NCBI RefSeq assembly: GCF_026930205.1
Contig: NZ_JANHOI010000001.1
Span: 1-64,000 of the forward strand
Length of the DNA stretch: 64,000 nt
Direction of reading: 5' to 3'
DNA from: Bartonella sp. 220B
GTDB taxonomy: Bacteria; Pseudomonadota; Alphaproteobacteria; Rhizobiales; Rhizobiaceae
Every line of letters starts with the position of its first letter. Within the stretch, counting starts at the first letter, position 1. The position numbers and the translations under genes were made by a program. Positions 49,428 through 59,791 of the stretch are shown here, piece by piece. A model generated the notes under the pieces. That model was not told where the DNA came from and searched no databases. It saw only the letters and a program-made list of their open reading frames with translations.

Positions 49428-50549
49428 CTAAACACGAATGGGCATCAGCACATAAAGCGCAGCTTCATCATCCTTGTCGCGAATCAGAGCAGGAGCTACA
49501 GCATCAGCCAACATAAAAACCATCTCATCACTCGAAAGTTGTCCAGCAATGTCCAAAAGATAACGTGAATTAAAACCTATCTCAAGCGGATCAGCTGTAT
49601 AAGTTGCTGCTAACTGATCTTCTGCACTTCCCGAATCAGGATTATTAACAACAAGCCTCAATTGCCCATGCTCAATCGTTAACTTTACTGCACGTCCACG
49701 ATCACTTGAAATTGTTGAAACACGATCAACCGCAGAAGAAAAATCCTGCCTGTTAACAATCAATTTTTTATCATTCCCAAGAGGGATAACACGCTGATAA
49801 TCTGGAAATGTTCCATCAATTAACTTTGATGTCAAAACTACAGAACCTACAGAAAAACGAATCTTTGTCTCTGAGAGCTCTACACACACCTCACCCTCGA
49901 TTTCTTCCGAAAGCAGCTTTTGCAACTCTCCCACAGTTTTACGAGGAATAATGACACCCGGCATACCATCGATACTCGAAGGCGCGTCCATATCAACTTG
50001 TGCCAAACGATGTCCATCAGTCGCAACTAAACGGAGCTTCAAAACACCATCATTAACAATATGAAAATAAATACCATTAAGATAATAACGGGTTTCTTCA
50101 GTGGAAATAGCAAATTGCGTACAATCCAGTAAATGTTTTAAGCCTGATGTTGATAGAAAAAAACGATAACCGAACTGACCCGGAAGTGACTCTGGAAAAT
50201 CTATCTTTGGAAGACACTGAAGCTGAAAATGTGCACGACCCGAAACAATAGACATCGTACTTGCTTGATTCTCATCAACGGATAAAACAATTTCACTACT
50301 GTCAGAAAATTTGCGAACGATATCATACAACAAATGTGCTGGAACAGTTATTGCTCCAGCCTCTTCAACATTGACCATAAAAGATTCTGTAATCTCTAAA
50401 TCAAGATCCGTTGCTTTTAACTGTACAGTACCATTATCTACATCAATCAATACATTCGATAAAATAGGAACAGTATTACGACGCTCCACCACACGGTGAA
50501 TACGACCTAGAGACTTGAGAAATTGACTGCGATCCACTGTAATACGCAT
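49428..50549 (-). CDS. dnaN: DNA polymerase III subunit beta (sliding clamp)
   Basis: The ring-shaped dimeric clamp that tethers DNA polymerase III and binds many repair proteins. Three clamp domains; start MRITVDRSQFLKSLGRIHRVVERR, central GMPGVIIPRKTVGELQKLL, end ALYVLMPIRV. 373 residues, normal. It lies downstream of dnaA on the same strand, with a 182-base gap, the common dnaA-dnaN-recF order. Confidence 0.98.
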   Translation of the reverse strand: MRITVDRSQFLKSLGRIHRVVERRNTVPILSNVLIDVDNGTVQLKATDLDLEITESFMVNVEEAGAITVPAHLLYDIVRKFSDSSEIVLSVDENQASTMSIVSGRAHFQLQCLPKIDFPESLPGQFGYRFFLSTSGLKHLLDCTQFAISTEETRYYLNGIYFHIVNDGVLKLRLVATDGHRLAQVDMDAPSSIDGMPGVIIPRKTVGELQKLLSEEIEGEVCVELSETKIRFSVGSVVLTSKLIDGTFPDYQRVIPLGNDKKLIVNRQDFSSAVDRVSTISSDRGRAVKLTIEHGQLRLVVNNPDSGSAEDQLAATYTADPLEIGFNSRYLLDIAGQLSSDEMVFMLADAVAPALIRDKDDEAALYVLMPIRV

Positions 50550-50731
50550 AAAATCCCCGTTACAATTTACAAAAAGACATAAAAACCCTCTAGATTAAAA
50601 ATAACCTATCCCCTTAAGAATCACCTGTCGAATTTTATTCAACCTCGCTTTAAATAGCAAGTAACGACTGTATAAATAAAAAATAGCACTCCTTATAAGT
50701 CCTTCACGCTCCCCCTAAAAAGAAAAGATTC

Positions 50732-52303
50732 TTATGCAGCTTGCTCTCCAATCAACCGCTTAAGTAATTCAAGTTCTTTAGCCAATGTCTGATCTCCACA
50801 AATCAAATCTTCAATTTTACGTACAGCATGTAAAACTGTTGTATGATCACGCCCACCAAAACGACGCCCAATTTCTGGTAAGGAGCGAGGTGTCAACATT
50901 TTTGCTAAATACATCGCAACTTGTCGCGGTTTTACAACTGTACGTGTCCTACGATTGGATAACAAATCCTGTTTAGAAACATTATAATGCCGTGCAACTG
51001 TACGTTGAATTTCTTCGATCCGAATACGCTTAGGTTCACCAGAACGTGTCAAGTGACCTAATAATTCATCAATTCGTTCTAAGGATAAATCAGATTCGAA
51101 AGACTGACGGAACAATAACTGATTAAATGCTCCTTCAATATCACGTCCCGATCCTGAAACTGTTTTCGCTATATACTCTAGAATATCATCAGAAATTGAA
51201 ATCATATGATCATCTTGTTGCGCCAATTGTAATCGCTGGTGTAACATTTTCAAACGCATTTCATAATCGGGCGCTTCAATTTCAAGAGCCACCCCACCCT
51301 GAAGACGAGAGCGGACTCGAAGATCAAGTGATTCTAATTCTGCTGGTGGACGATCTGCTGCCACAACAACTTGTTTTGCACTGTCAAGCAACATATTAAG
51401 CAAATGACAAAATTCATGCTGAATCGACTTTCCCTGCAAAAATTGCATATCATCAATAATGAGAAGATCGATATCACGAAGCTGCTCTTTAAAAGAAAGA
51501 GCATCATTATCACGAATAGCCGTCGCAAAACGCCACATAAAATATTCAGCGGTCAAATAAATAACCCGCGCAGATGTTAAACGCTTCAACGCTGCAGATG
51601 CAATAGCTTGAAGCAAATGCGTTTTCCCTAAACCAACCGATGCGTGAATAAAAAGAGGATTAAATCTTAAGGCACTTTTATGACCTTCTGCAATCGCACG
51701 TGCTGCTGCTAAAGCAACACGATTAGAAGACCCCTCTACAAAACTCTCAAAAGTATAGCGAGAATCAAGCGGTGAACCTAAAACACCCCCTTGAGCATTC
51801 TTTACTGAATGCTCTGTATACCCCTCAACGAAAGACGCCGTTGCCTGCTCTTCCAGAACAACAGGAACTGCACTTGTTCTACAGACTACACCTGTGGAAA
51901 CACGTTTCATACCCCGAACGATAATTTCGACGCGAAGAATCGCAGAATTCTCTTGTTTCCATAAATTGGTCAAAAGAGAACCATAATGATTATTAATCCA
52001 TGAACGCAAAAATGCTGTAGGAACAGAAAGTTTTACAAGATTACGGCTATATTCAGCAAGCTTCACACGTCCAAACCAGCTCGTATAAGCTTCCATACCA
52101 ACCTGCGCCTTTAATTGCGCCATAACGCGCGCGAAAGCTGCCGCCCCTTCCTCCTCTGAAATAATAGAATGCTCTACAGAAATACCCCTACCAACTTCCC
52201 CATCACTATCCGTTATCTTACTCTTTATTATTTTTTCTGCCGACAGGATATTCACCGAAACCCTTTTAAAGGAACTAGCTTTAGAGTTCAATTTATCCAC
52301 CAT
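50732..52303 (-). CDS. dnaA: Chromosomal replication initiator DnaA
   Basis: The AAA+ protein that unwinds the replication origin. Domain I near residues 60-130 ([15 protein letters not shown]), Walker [18 protein letters not shown] near 220, Walker [15 protein letters not shown] near 285, and domain IV with the DNA-binding signature [16 protein letters not shown] near 485. 523 residues; the ATG at 52303 leaves a low-complexity N-terminal extension of about 50 residues before domain I, as in several Rhizobiales. The upstream sequence has DnaA boxes. Confidence 0.97.
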   Translation of the reverse strand: MVDKLNSKASSFKRVSVNILSAEKIIKSKITDSDGEVGRGISVEHSIISEEEGAAAFARVMAQLKAQVGMEAYTSWFGRVKLAEYSRNLVKLSVPTAFLRSWINNHYGSLLTNLWKQENSAILRVEIIVRGMKRVSTGVVCRTSAVPVVLEEQATASFVEGYTEHSVKNAQGGVLGSPLDSRYTFESFVEGSSNRVALAAARAIAEGHKSALRFNPLFIHASVGLGKTHLLQAIASAALKRLTSARVIYLTAEYFMWRFATAIRDNDALSFKEQLRDIDLLIIDDMQFLQGKSIQHEFCHLLNMLLDSAKQVVVAADRPPAELESLDLRVRSRLQGGVALEIEAPDYEMRLKMLHQRLQLAQQDDHMISISDDILEYIAKTVSGSGRDIEGAFNQLLFRQSFESDLSLERIDELLGHLTRSGEPKRIRIEEIQRTVARHYNVSKQDLLSNRRTRTVVKPRQVAMYLAKMLTPRSLPEIGRRFGGRDHTTVLHAVRKIEDLICGDQTLAKELELLKRLIGEQAA

Positions 52304-52966
52304 CTTTCATCCTGATAAAAATAAAAATTTGTCCTACCAAACAGCTAAAAATTAACTTAGCGAAAGCAAAACGCCCGACCCCAAATAAGATCACTCATCC
52401 TCCCCTAGGACAGCTTTATTACAACTCCACCAAAAAAGATGACCAATTAAGATTTACTTGTATTCACGATATGACCCACTCTTCTTAAATAGCAAACATA
52501 CCAATCAAGAGAACTAACAAACACATCAGAAAATCTCTCCAACATGAGGACTCACAACAGCCTAAACCAAAGCATCTTACACTCAACGTAACATAGAATA
52601 ATAAGCTGATGTAACCCCTATATGTTTTTAGTCTCCGTGAGAACCATACAAAACAGCAGAGGTAAAATGCAAGAGGTCAAAATGAAATCAAAAACTTCTA
52701 AAAAGTCGCCATAAACCTGTTTATATAAATGAGAGATAGGAAAAATAATTGATTCAATTCATTTTTTTTCTTTTAATTGACCAAGAATTAAAGAATCTTT
52801 TCAGATTTAAAAAAAAAAATAAAAATGCTTGACAAAAAAGACTCTGCAAAAATCCACAAAGCTTGTGGATAACCATATAAAGTCTACAAATCTTCTCTTC
52901 TTTTTTAGGAGAAGAATCGTCTTTGATTCCTTTCCTTAAAAGAGAGTGTTTTCAGAAAACAAACAA
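52304..52966. other. dnaA upstream region
   Basis: About 660 AT-rich bases between rpsT and dnaA, without a gene. It contains a DnaA-box pair near 52850-52872 and long A tracts around 52809-52825. In Rhizobiales the mapped origin often lies elsewhere (near hemE), so this is more likely the dnaA promoter region. I could not judge an origin from one window. Confidence 0.55.
52850..52872. promoter_or_regulatory. Inverted pair of DnaA boxes upstream of dnaA
   Basis: TGTGGATAA at 52864-52872 is a perfect consensus DnaA box on the minus strand. AAATCCACA at 52850-52858 is a two-mismatch box in the opposite orientation, five bases away. Together they make a near-palindrome about 550 bases upstream of dnaA. 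Confidence 0.6.
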
Positions 52967-52994
52967 AAACCAGCATCCAAACAAATGCTGGTTT
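52957..52994 (-). terminator. Intrinsic terminator of rpsT
   Basis: A perfect 10-bp stem (52967-52976 / 52985-52994) with an 8-base loop; TTTGTTTG follows on the minus strand. It lies 25 bases past the rpsT stop. Confidence 0.88.
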
Positions 52995-53019
52995 CATTTC
53001 TAAATAAAATGGAAAAAGC

Positions 53020-53286
53020 TTAAACGTTGAGAGCTTTCAAACGTTTTGCTAAACGCGATATTTTTCGCGCAGCAGAATTTTTGTGAAAAACCCCTTTGGA
53101 AACCGCGCGCATAATTTCAGGTTCAAAATTCTTAAATGCTCTTTCTGCAGAAGCTTTATCGCCCCCAGCTAAAGCATCATCAAACTTACGCATAAAAGTA
53201 CGAACGCGTGAACGGCGGGCCTTATTAACCTGTGTGCGTGCAGCAACTTTGCGCACTGCTTTTCGAGCGGAAGGTGTATTCGCCAT
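53020..53286 (-). CDS. rpsT: 30S ribosomal protein S20
   Basis: An 88-residue basic helical protein that binds 16S rRNA. N-terminus [20 protein letters not shown], then [20 protein letters not shown]; the pattern is typical of S20. It sits just upstream of dnaA, a conserved order in Rhizobiales, and has its own terminator. Confidence 0.97.
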   Translation of the reverse strand: MANTPSARKAVRKVAARTQVNKARRSRVRTFMRKFDDALAGGDKASAERAFKNFEPEIMRAVSKGVFHKNSAARKISRLAKRLKALNV

Positions 53287-53520
53287 AAATATCTCTCTCT
53301 TTCAACGCATTAGATAGAAAAAGTCTCAATAACATCTCTACCAATCAAAATAAATCTCATCTCAGCAATATCATAAAGCCGTTGATAAACTGCACGGCTT
53401 ATAACGCAATCCTTAAACAAACGTCAATCAAATTTTCAAAGAGTAGCATAAAAAAATAAAGCCAAACTCCCTAACATTCATCTTAATGTTTAAGGACACT
53501 TCTCAATGAACAAATACGGT

Positions 53521-56208
53521 TCAAACTGCTAGATTACGCAAAACATATTGCAAAATTCCGCCATGATGCAAATAATCTAATTCATCTTCAGTATCAACAC
53601 GGCATAATAATGGCACCGTTTTTACCTTTCCATCAGAAAAAGTGATTATAGCTACAGTCTTTTGCCGAGGTTTCAAATTATGAACCCCTTCAATCGTTAC
53701 CTTTTCATCTCCCTTTAAGCCCAAAGATTGCCAACTTGTACCCGCTTCAAACACAAAAGGAACAATTCCCATCCCAACAAGATTAGAACGATGAATCCGT
53801 TCAAAAGATTGCGCAATCACTGCTTTTACACCAAGAAGATTGGTGCCCTTCGCTGCCCAATCACGCGATGACCCATTACCATATTCAACACCAGCAAAAA
53901 CAACGAGCGGAACCCCCTCCCGTTTATATGCCATTGCTACATCATAAATTGCCTGCTCTTCTCTTGAAGGGTAATGAATTGTATAGCCTCCTTCACGACC
54001 ATTTTCTCCTAGCATGAAGTTACGAATGCGAATATTGGCAAAGGTTCCACGCATCATCACTTCATGATTCCCACGACGTGTTCCATACTGATTAAAATCA
54101 GCCACTTTCACTCCGTGATCTATTAAATATTTTCCTGCAGGAGAATCAATCTTAATAGAACCAGCAGGCGAAATATGATCTGTCGTAATTTTATCACCAA
54201 ACAAACCTAAAATCCGTGCATCTTTAATGTCTGGTAAAATATCAGGAGTCCTCTGCATATCATAAAAATATGGTGGATTACGCACATATGTCGATTGTTC
54301 ATCCCAAGCATAAGTAGCTCCCGTTGGAACCTGAACTTTTTGCCAATTTTCATCGCCCTTAAACACATCCGCATATTTTTCGGCAAAAATCTTACGCGTG
54401 ACATTCTTTTCTATAAATTCTTGTATTTCTTGAGAAGTGGGCCAAATATCTTTCAAATAAACGGATTGACCATCTGAACCTTCTCCTAGAGGCTCCTTCG
54501 TTAAATCTTTACGCACCGTCCCTGCCAAAGCGTGCGCAACAACCAGTGGTGGTGAAGCTAAATAATTTGCTTGCACATCAGGTGATACACGTCCTTCAAA
54601 ATTACGATTTCCTGAAAGAACAGCTGCTGCAATTAAACCATGCTTATTAATCGTTTTAGAAATAGCTGGATACAAAGGACCAGAATTCCCTATACATGTT
54701 GTGCACCCAAATCCCACTAAGTTAAACCCTAACGCATCCAAATCTTTTTGGAGACCTGAATTGAGAAGATAAGCTTCAACAACTTGTGAACCGGGAGCAA
54801 GAGAAGTCTTAACCCATGGTTTGCTCTTGAGACCTTTCGCCACAGCATTGCGTGCTAAAAGACCCGCAGCAATAAGAACGCTTGGATTCGACGTATTCGT
54901 ACAAGAGGTAATTGCGGCAATCACCACATCTCCGTGGCCAAGATCATATTCCTCACCCATAACTTGATATCGGTCATTTTGTCCAACAACCTTCTTATAA
55001 TCGCTAGATAATGCTCCCTCAAAACCCTGTCCAACGCTTTCCAACGCAATACGCCCCTCAGGACGCTTAGGACCAGCCATGGAAGGTACAACACTTTCCA
55101 TATCTAATTCAATTGTATCCGTGAAAATAGGATTGGCTACGGCTTCATCATGCCACATCCCTTGTGCTTTGGAATAAGCTTCTACTAAAGCGATCCGATT
55201 CTCATCACGCCCTGTCATATTGAGATAACGTATTGTTTCCTTATCAATGGGAAAAAAACCACAGGTTGCTCCATATTCAGGAGCCATATTTGCAATTGTT
55301 GCCCGATCTGCAAGCGTCATGTGTTCCAGACCAGGTCCAAAAAACTCAACAAATTTACCAACAACGCCTTTTTTGCGTAGAATTTGTGTCACCATCAATA
55401 CTAAATCGGTAGCCGTCACACCTTCTTTAAGTCTTCCTGTTAAACGGAAACCAATCACTTCAGGTAACAACATAGAAACAGGCTGACCTAGCATTGCCGC
55501 TTCTGCTTCAATACCACCAACACCCCAACCCAATACCCCCAAACCATTCACCATAGTCGTATGCGAATCAGTTCCCACACAAGTATCGGGATAAACCGTC
55601 TGCTCGCCTTTCTCATTCTTCATCCACACACATTGGGCTAAATATTCTAGGTTAACCTGATGACAAATCCCCGTTCCAGGAGGAACAACACGAAAATTCT
55701 GAAAAGCTTGCTGCCCCCATTTCAGGAAACGATAACGTTCACCATTGCGTTCATATTCATGATCAACATTTTCCTTAAAAGCCATAGGATTGCCAAAATC
55801 ATCAACGATAATTGAGTGGTCAATAACGAGATCAACGGGAATAAGGGGATTAATTTTTTCGGCATTCCCTCCAAGTTTAACCATAGCATCACGCATTGCA
55901 GAAAGGTCAACAACTGCAGGAACACCTGTAAAATCTTGCATAAGGACGCGTGCGGGACGGTAAGCAATTTCTGCACCAGCACTGCCTTTGTCATTTAACC
56001 ATTTAGCAACGTTTAAGATATCTTCTTTTTTAACCGTACGTCCGTCTTCAAATCGTAATAAATTTTCAAGAATAACCTTCATCGAAAACGGCAAACGAGA
56101 AACTCCCTCGAGCCCATTCTTTTCCGCTTCGATCAGACTATAATAAGTATATTTCTGGCCACAAACATCTAAAATTCTGCGACAATTAAAACTATCAATT
56201 TGAGACAT
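53521..56208 (-). CDS. acnA: Aconitate hydratase A
   Basis: A TCA-cycle enzyme isomerising citrate to isocitrate with a 4Fe-4S cluster. The cluster cysteines are visible in AITSCTNTSNPSVLIAAG (about residue 435) and in GFGCTTCIGNSGPL (about 503 and 506). QDFTGVPAVVDLSAMRDA, GTDSHTTMVNGLGVLGWGVGG and the C-terminal EYGNGSSRDWAAKGTNLLG swivel-domain loop are typical of AcnA/IRP1-type enzymes. 895 residues, normal. Divergent from the ccm operon. Confidence 0.98.
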   Translation of the reverse strand: MSQIDSFNCRRILDVCGQKYTYYSLIEAEKNGLEGVSRLPFSMKVILENLLRFEDGRTVKKEDILNVAKWLNDKGSAGAEIAYRPARVLMQDFTGVPAVVDLSAMRDAMVKLGGNAEKINPLIPVDLVIDHSIIVDDFGNPMAFKENVDHEYERNGERYRFLKWGQQAFQNFRVVPPGTGICHQVNLEYLAQCVWMKNEKGEQTVYPDTCVGTDSHTTMVNGLGVLGWGVGGIEAEAAMLGQPVSMLLPEVIGFRLTGRLKEGVTATDLVLMVTQILRKKGVVGKFVEFFGPGLEHMTLADRATIANMAPEYGATCGFFPIDKETIRYLNMTGRDENRIALVEAYSKAQGMWHDEAVANPIFTDTIELDMESVVPSMAGPKRPEGRIALESVGQGFEGALSSDYKKVVGQNDRYQVMGEEYDLGHGDVVIAAITSCTNTSNPSVLIAAGLLARNAVAKGLKSKPWVKTSLAPGSQVVEAYLLNSGLQKDLDALGFNLVGFGCTTCIGNSGPLYPAISKTINKHGLIAAAVLSGNRNFEGRVSPDVQANYLASPPLVVAHALAGTVRKDLTKEPLGEGSDGQSVYLKDIWPTSQEIQEFIEKNVTRKIFAEKYADVFKGDENWQKVQVPTGATYAWDEQSTYVRNPPYFYDMQRTPDILPDIKDARILGLFGDKITTDHISPAGSIKIDSPAGKYLIDHGVKVADFNQYGTRRGNHEVMMRGTFANIRIRNFMLGENGREGGYTIHYPSREEQAIYDVAMAYKREGVPLVVFAGVEYGNGSSRDWAAKGTNLLGVKAVIAQSFERIHRSNLVGMGIVPFVFEAGTSWQSLGLKGDEKVTIEGVHNLKPRQKTVAIITFSDGKVKTVPLLCRVDTEDELDYLHHGGILQYVLRNLAV

Positions 56209-56512
56209 AACTGCCTACCCTCATACTACAAACCACCCAATTTCCTGGAATGAACAACCAAACTACGAATCAAGGCCGCAGCTTGAGCGCAGACATAACC
56301 ACCTCCGCCATCCATTTCCCCCTTCACCTTATCTATTCTCTCGGTAAATTCGGAAATCAGCGCTAAAAAACTTTCTACACCAGATATTTGATGTAACATA
56401 TAGCTTATAGAATTATTTCTAGAACTATTCTAGATACAATTGCATAAAAAACATGTTTTTTATCCTATAATGCAATAAAGGTTATAGAAAAAAAATAAAA
56501 ACAGGCAATTAC
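56209..56512. other. Divergent promoter region of acnA and ccmA
   Basis: About 300 bases between two divergent genes, so promoters for both should lie here. I could not assign them with confidence. Confidence 0.5.
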
Positions 56513-57139
56513 ATGGTGTTATCGGGTAAAAACTTAGCAGCTCACAGAAATGAAGAAGTTCTGTTCCAAGAACTTTCTTTTTGTTTACTCCCACACCAAC
56601 TTATGACAATCACAGGTCCAAACGGAATTGGAAAATCCACATTGCTACGAATCATCGCTGGTCTTCTTGAAGCTGCTAAAGGCCAGGTAATACTTAAAGA
56701 CCACGAACAAACATATCCGGTAGCAACTGCGTGTCATTATCTTGGTCCTCAAAATGCCATGAAACCTTCCTTATCTGTCATCGATAATTTGCAATTTTGG
56801 GCAACATTTTATGGGCAACATTTACGCTATCCACATGAAGCCCTTGCTGACATTCATCTTTCTGATCTTGAACTCTTACCCTTCAACGTTCTGTCAACGG
56901 GGCAAAAAAGGCGTGTAGCTATTGCTCGCCTTTTGCTTTCTTATCGTCCTATTTGGATTTTAGACGAACCACTATCGGGAGTTGATAGCCATTCTCAAAT
57001 TCTGCTCGCCAATATTTTTCAACGCCATCTCAATCAAGGCGGTATGATTATCGCTGCAACCCATCATCCCCTCGGCATTTCAGAAAACCTTAAGATTGCT
57101 CTGGAAAAATTCTTACCCCCACAGGAAAAAAGAGCATGA
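56513..57139 (+). CDS. ccmA: Heme exporter ATP-binding protein CcmA
   Basis: The ABC ATPase of the CcmABCD complex that releases heme-loaded CcmE during cytochrome c maturation. Walker A TGPNGIGKSTLLRI near residue 40, ABC signature LSTGQKRRVAIARLLL near 130, and Walker B PIWILDEPLSGVD. 208 residues, normal. Its stop overlaps the ccmB start by four bases (ATGA). Confidence 0.96.
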   Translation: MVLSGKNLAAHRNEEVLFQELSFCLLPHQLMTITGPNGIGKSTLLRIIAGLLEAAKGQVILKDHEQTYPVATACHYLGPQNAMKPSLSVIDNLQFWATFYGQHLRYPHEALADIHLSDLELLPFNVLSTGQKRRVAIARLLLSYRPIWILDEPLSGVDSHSQILLANIFQRHLNQGGMIIAATHHPLGISENLKIALEKFLPPQEKRA

Positions 57140-57801
57140 AAGCACTGTTTTTGCGTGATCTTAAACTCGCCTTAACACCACAAGCCTCTTCGTTAACAGG
57201 ACTTTTGTTTTTCATCGCTATTATTATGGTCACTCCCTTCGCCATTGGACCAGATCCTCAAGTTCTCACACAAATAGGCCCAGGCATATTATGGTTTGGA
57301 GCTCTTTTCGCAGGACTTCTCAATTTGAACAAACTTTTTCAAACCGATTACGATGATGGAAATCTCGACCAATTCATTCTTGCTGGACAAAGACAAAGTT
57401 TTACACTGATTGTCTTTATCAAATGCCTTGCCCATTGGGTAGGAACAATGCTCCCCCTTATTTTTGCTACTCCTGTTTTAGCATTCATGCTCCATTTAGA
57501 TAGCACGATAACTTTTACAACAATACTCACCCTCTTATGCGGAACACCTGCCATTATCTTTATTGGTGCTATAGGAGCTGCCCTTGCAACGTCATTGTTA
57601 CACAGCACTCTTCTCATTTTTATTATCATCTTACCGTGGATCATTCCCATCATGATCTTTGGTGTTTCTGCTGCTACAGCTCCAACAAACCACAATGTCT
57701 CTTTTCTCACTGCCTTGACTCTTCTTATTGCTTTTTCACTTCTGTTGAGTCTTTTTAGTTCTTTTGTTGCAGCGATAACACTCAAACTTTTATCAGAATA
57801 A
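57136..57801 (+). CDS. ccmB: Heme exporter membrane protein CcmB
   Basis: The permease-like partner of CcmA in the inner membrane, with six predicted helices (LLFFIAIIMVTPFAI first; IFIGAIGAALATSLLHSTLL in the middle). The N-terminus MKALFLRDLKLAL and DDGNLDQFILAGQ after helix 2 are family features. 221 residues. Translationally coupled to ccmA. Confidence 0.95.
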   Translation: MKALFLRDLKLALTPQASSLTGLLFFIAIIMVTPFAIGPDPQVLTQIGPGILWFGALFAGLLNLNKLFQTDYDDGNLDQFILAGQRQSFTLIVFIKCLAHWVGTMLPLIFATPVLAFMLHLDSTITFTTILTLLCGTPAIIFIGAIGAALATSLLHSTLLIFIIILPWIIPIMIFGVSAATAPTNHNVSFLTALTLLIAFSLLLSLFSSFVAAITLKLLSE

Positions 57802-57847
57802 TAAAAGATGATTGCCGCATAGCAAAACTCTGCCTATTATAATTTTC

Positions 57848-58627
57848 ATGAATGAAACAGTTCACACACATAAAATAAGAGGACTTCCTACAAGTTTAGT
57901 CCGTTTTATGAAAATAAGCAGTGCCGTTTTACCTTGGTTAACAGGTATGACATTGTGTCTCCTTATCTTAGGACTTATTCTGATTATGCATTCACCTGAT
58001 GATTATCAGCAGGGGATTACAGTCAAGATTATGTATATTCATGTCCCATTCGCGTGGCTCTCTACATTTTGTTATCTCATAATAAGTGCTGCTGCTTTGG
58101 GAAGTCTGATTTGGAGACTTCATCTTGCTGATGTGGCACTCAAATGTGGGGCACCCATTGGAGCAATTTTTACAGCCCTATCCCTCATGACAGGTGCGCT
58201 TTGGGGGCGCCCCACATGGGGAACATGGTGGGTATGGGATGCACGGCTCACATCGGTTTTAATCCTGCTTTTTATTTACCTTGCCATCGTTATGCTTGCT
58301 CGCGCTTTTGATAATCAAGCAAAAGCTACACGTGCTACAGCAATTCTCACACTCGTTGGACTTGTGAATATTCCCATTATCAAATTTTCCGTTAATTGGT
58401 GGAATACACTCCATCAATCAGCATCGCTTTTGCGTTCAGGAGGACCAACAATCGAGCATGCTATGTTATGGCCCCTGATAACAATGATATTTTGTTTCGG
58501 CTTTATGTTTATTCTGCTCTATTTGATGGCTATGCGCAACGAAATCAATCGCCGTCATATCCAAATACTTCAGACCAAAAAAGCCCGTCGCGCACAATAT
58601 CAGGACTCTTCATCATGCACGCCCTAA
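57848..58627 (+). CDS. ccmC: Heme-handling membrane protein CcmC
   Basis: Presents heme to the chaperone CcmE in the periplasm. Six helices with the tryptophan-rich WGRPTWGTWWVWDARLTSVL loop (near residue 125) and the flanking histidines in YIHVPFAW and NTLHQ that coordinate heme. The ATG at 57848 is 46 bases after ccmB; no strong ribosome-binding site is seen and an in-frame TTG at 57812 is an alternative. About 259 residues. Confidence 0.95.
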   Translation: MNETVHTHKIRGLPTSLVRFMKISSAVLPWLTGMTLCLLILGLILIMHSPDDYQQGITVKIMYIHVPFAWLSTFCYLIISAAALGSLIWRLHLADVALKCGAPIGAIFTALSLMTGALWGRPTWGTWWVWDARLTSVLILLFIYLAIVMLARAFDNQAKATRATAILTLVGLVNIPIIKFSVNWWNTLHQSASLLRSGGPTIEHAMLWPLITMIFCFGFMFILLYLMAMRNEINRRHIQILQTKKARRAQYQDSSSCTP

Positions 58628-58866
58628 ATAACACGCACAATGGATTTTTAGGAAATCTTTCTCAGAAAATTGATTTTTTCCTTGGTTCCCTTCACCACGA
58701 GCAAATTGTTATTCTCAGCTATATGTTCTCTGCAATCTCTCTTCTATGCCTTATTGCGCACATTCTTTACAAAGCTATAAACCAAAAAAAAATCCTACAG
58801 CAGCTGAGTAAAAAAGAGCTCTTTGAAAAGAAACAATATCATGAAAACCATTCCTCAAAAATCTAG
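58615..58866 (+). CDS. ccmD: Heme exporter protein CcmD
   Basis: A small protein of 83 residues with one membrane helix (ILSYMFSAISLLCLIAHIL, about residues 32-52) and a basic, lysine-rich C-terminus. It is identified mainly by its position between ccmC and ccmG and by its size and topology. CcmD helps release holo-CcmE from CcmABC. It overlaps ccmC by 13 bases and ccmG by 26. It is somewhat longer than the 45-70 residues common for CcmD. Confidence 0.75.
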   Translation: MHALNNTHNGFLGNLSQKIDFFLGSLHHEQIVILSYMFSAISLLCLIAHILYKAINQKKILQQLSKKELFEKKQYHENHSSKI

Positions 58867-59437
58867 AAAAAGCATATCATCATCCGTTTCATTTGGTCTT
58901 TTTGGACCATTCGTGTTTTTTTTTCTTCTTCTTATGCTTTTCTTCTACTTTATGAAATGCAACCGCCCCAATGGTGTTTTTCTTTTCCCAAATACACTAG
59001 CTGGAAAACCTGCACCCAAAATCAATCTTCCCCTCCTTGGAGACGAAAAATATCTTCTCAATTTAGAACAATTTAAAGGCCACGTAACATTGGTTCATTT
59101 TTGGGGATCATGGTGTTCATCCTGCCGCGGGGAGCATTCACTTCTTATGAAAATTGCACAAGATCAACGTTTTGATCTTATTGGCATTAGTTATAAGGAT
59201 AATAAAGAGAACGCTCAACGTTTTTTGAGAAATTTGGGCAATCCTTTTAAAGTTATTGGCTTTGATGCCTCAGGACATACAGCTATTAATTGGGGGGTTT
59301 CTGGACCACCAGAGACCTTTCTTTTGAATAAAGAAAGCGTTATTATTGCTAAATATATTGGCCCTTTAACATGGCAAATTTATCAGAAAAAAATCCTGCC
59401 AAAAATCGAAAAGGCTATAATGATAGACAAATTATAA
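58841..59437 (+). CDS. ccmG: Periplasmic thiol:disulfide oxidoreductase CcmG (DsbE)
   Basis: A membrane-anchored thioredoxin-like protein that keeps apocytochrome c and its partners reduced for heme attachment. One N-terminal helix (FGPFVFFFLLLMLFFYF), then a thioredoxin fold with active site WGSWCSSCRGEH near residue 95 and the cis-proline region VSGPPETFLL. The ATG at 58841 is chosen; a start six codons earlier is possible. About 198 residues. Last gene of ccmABCDG; ccmE, ccmF and ccmH are not in this window. Confidence 0.94.
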   Translation: MKTIPQKSRKSISSSVSFGLFGPFVFFFLLLMLFFYFMKCNRPNGVFLFPNTLAGKPAPKINLPLLGDEKYLLNLEQFKGHVTLVHFWGSWCSSCRGEHSLLMKIAQDQRFDLIGISYKDNKENAQRFLRNLGNPFKVIGFDASGHTAINWGVSGPPETFLLNKESVIIAKYIGPLTWQIYQKKILPKIEKAIMIDKL

Positions 59438-59478
59438 GACAGCAATGCGTTGATTCATAAAGATAATCTGTCTTTTTT
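59436..59478 (+). terminator. Probable terminator of the ccm operon
   Basis: AAGACAG and CTGTCTT (59436-59442 / 59468-59474) pair, followed by a T run; it overlaps the ccmG stop. The loop is long (25 bases), which lowers confidence. Confidence 0.45.
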
Positions 59479-59791
59479 ATATTGAATGAGAACACTATTG
59501 GATTTTCTTATTTCAATTCCCTCTATGAGGAATCCTTAAAAAGGCTTATTTACATGTCACGACAAGGAGCAATGTGTAATAAAACTGTCTGAAAAAAAGA
59601 TATCTCTTTAAAACAAGCACGTAAATAAACAAATGACACTGTCCTTTATAGAGGCAGAATTTCATTCAAGAACATAAAAAACAAAACACGAATATTTTTT
59701 GATGAAAAAATTCATTCATCAGAAGCCTCATCCTCTAAAATATCTTTCTTAGCAGATTATCTCTTAAAGATGAAACTTAATAGCGCAAATA
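59479..59791. other. Intergenic region between convergent ccmG and gcrA
   Basis: About 310 bases with no gene or clear terminator for gcrA. Confidence 0.5.
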
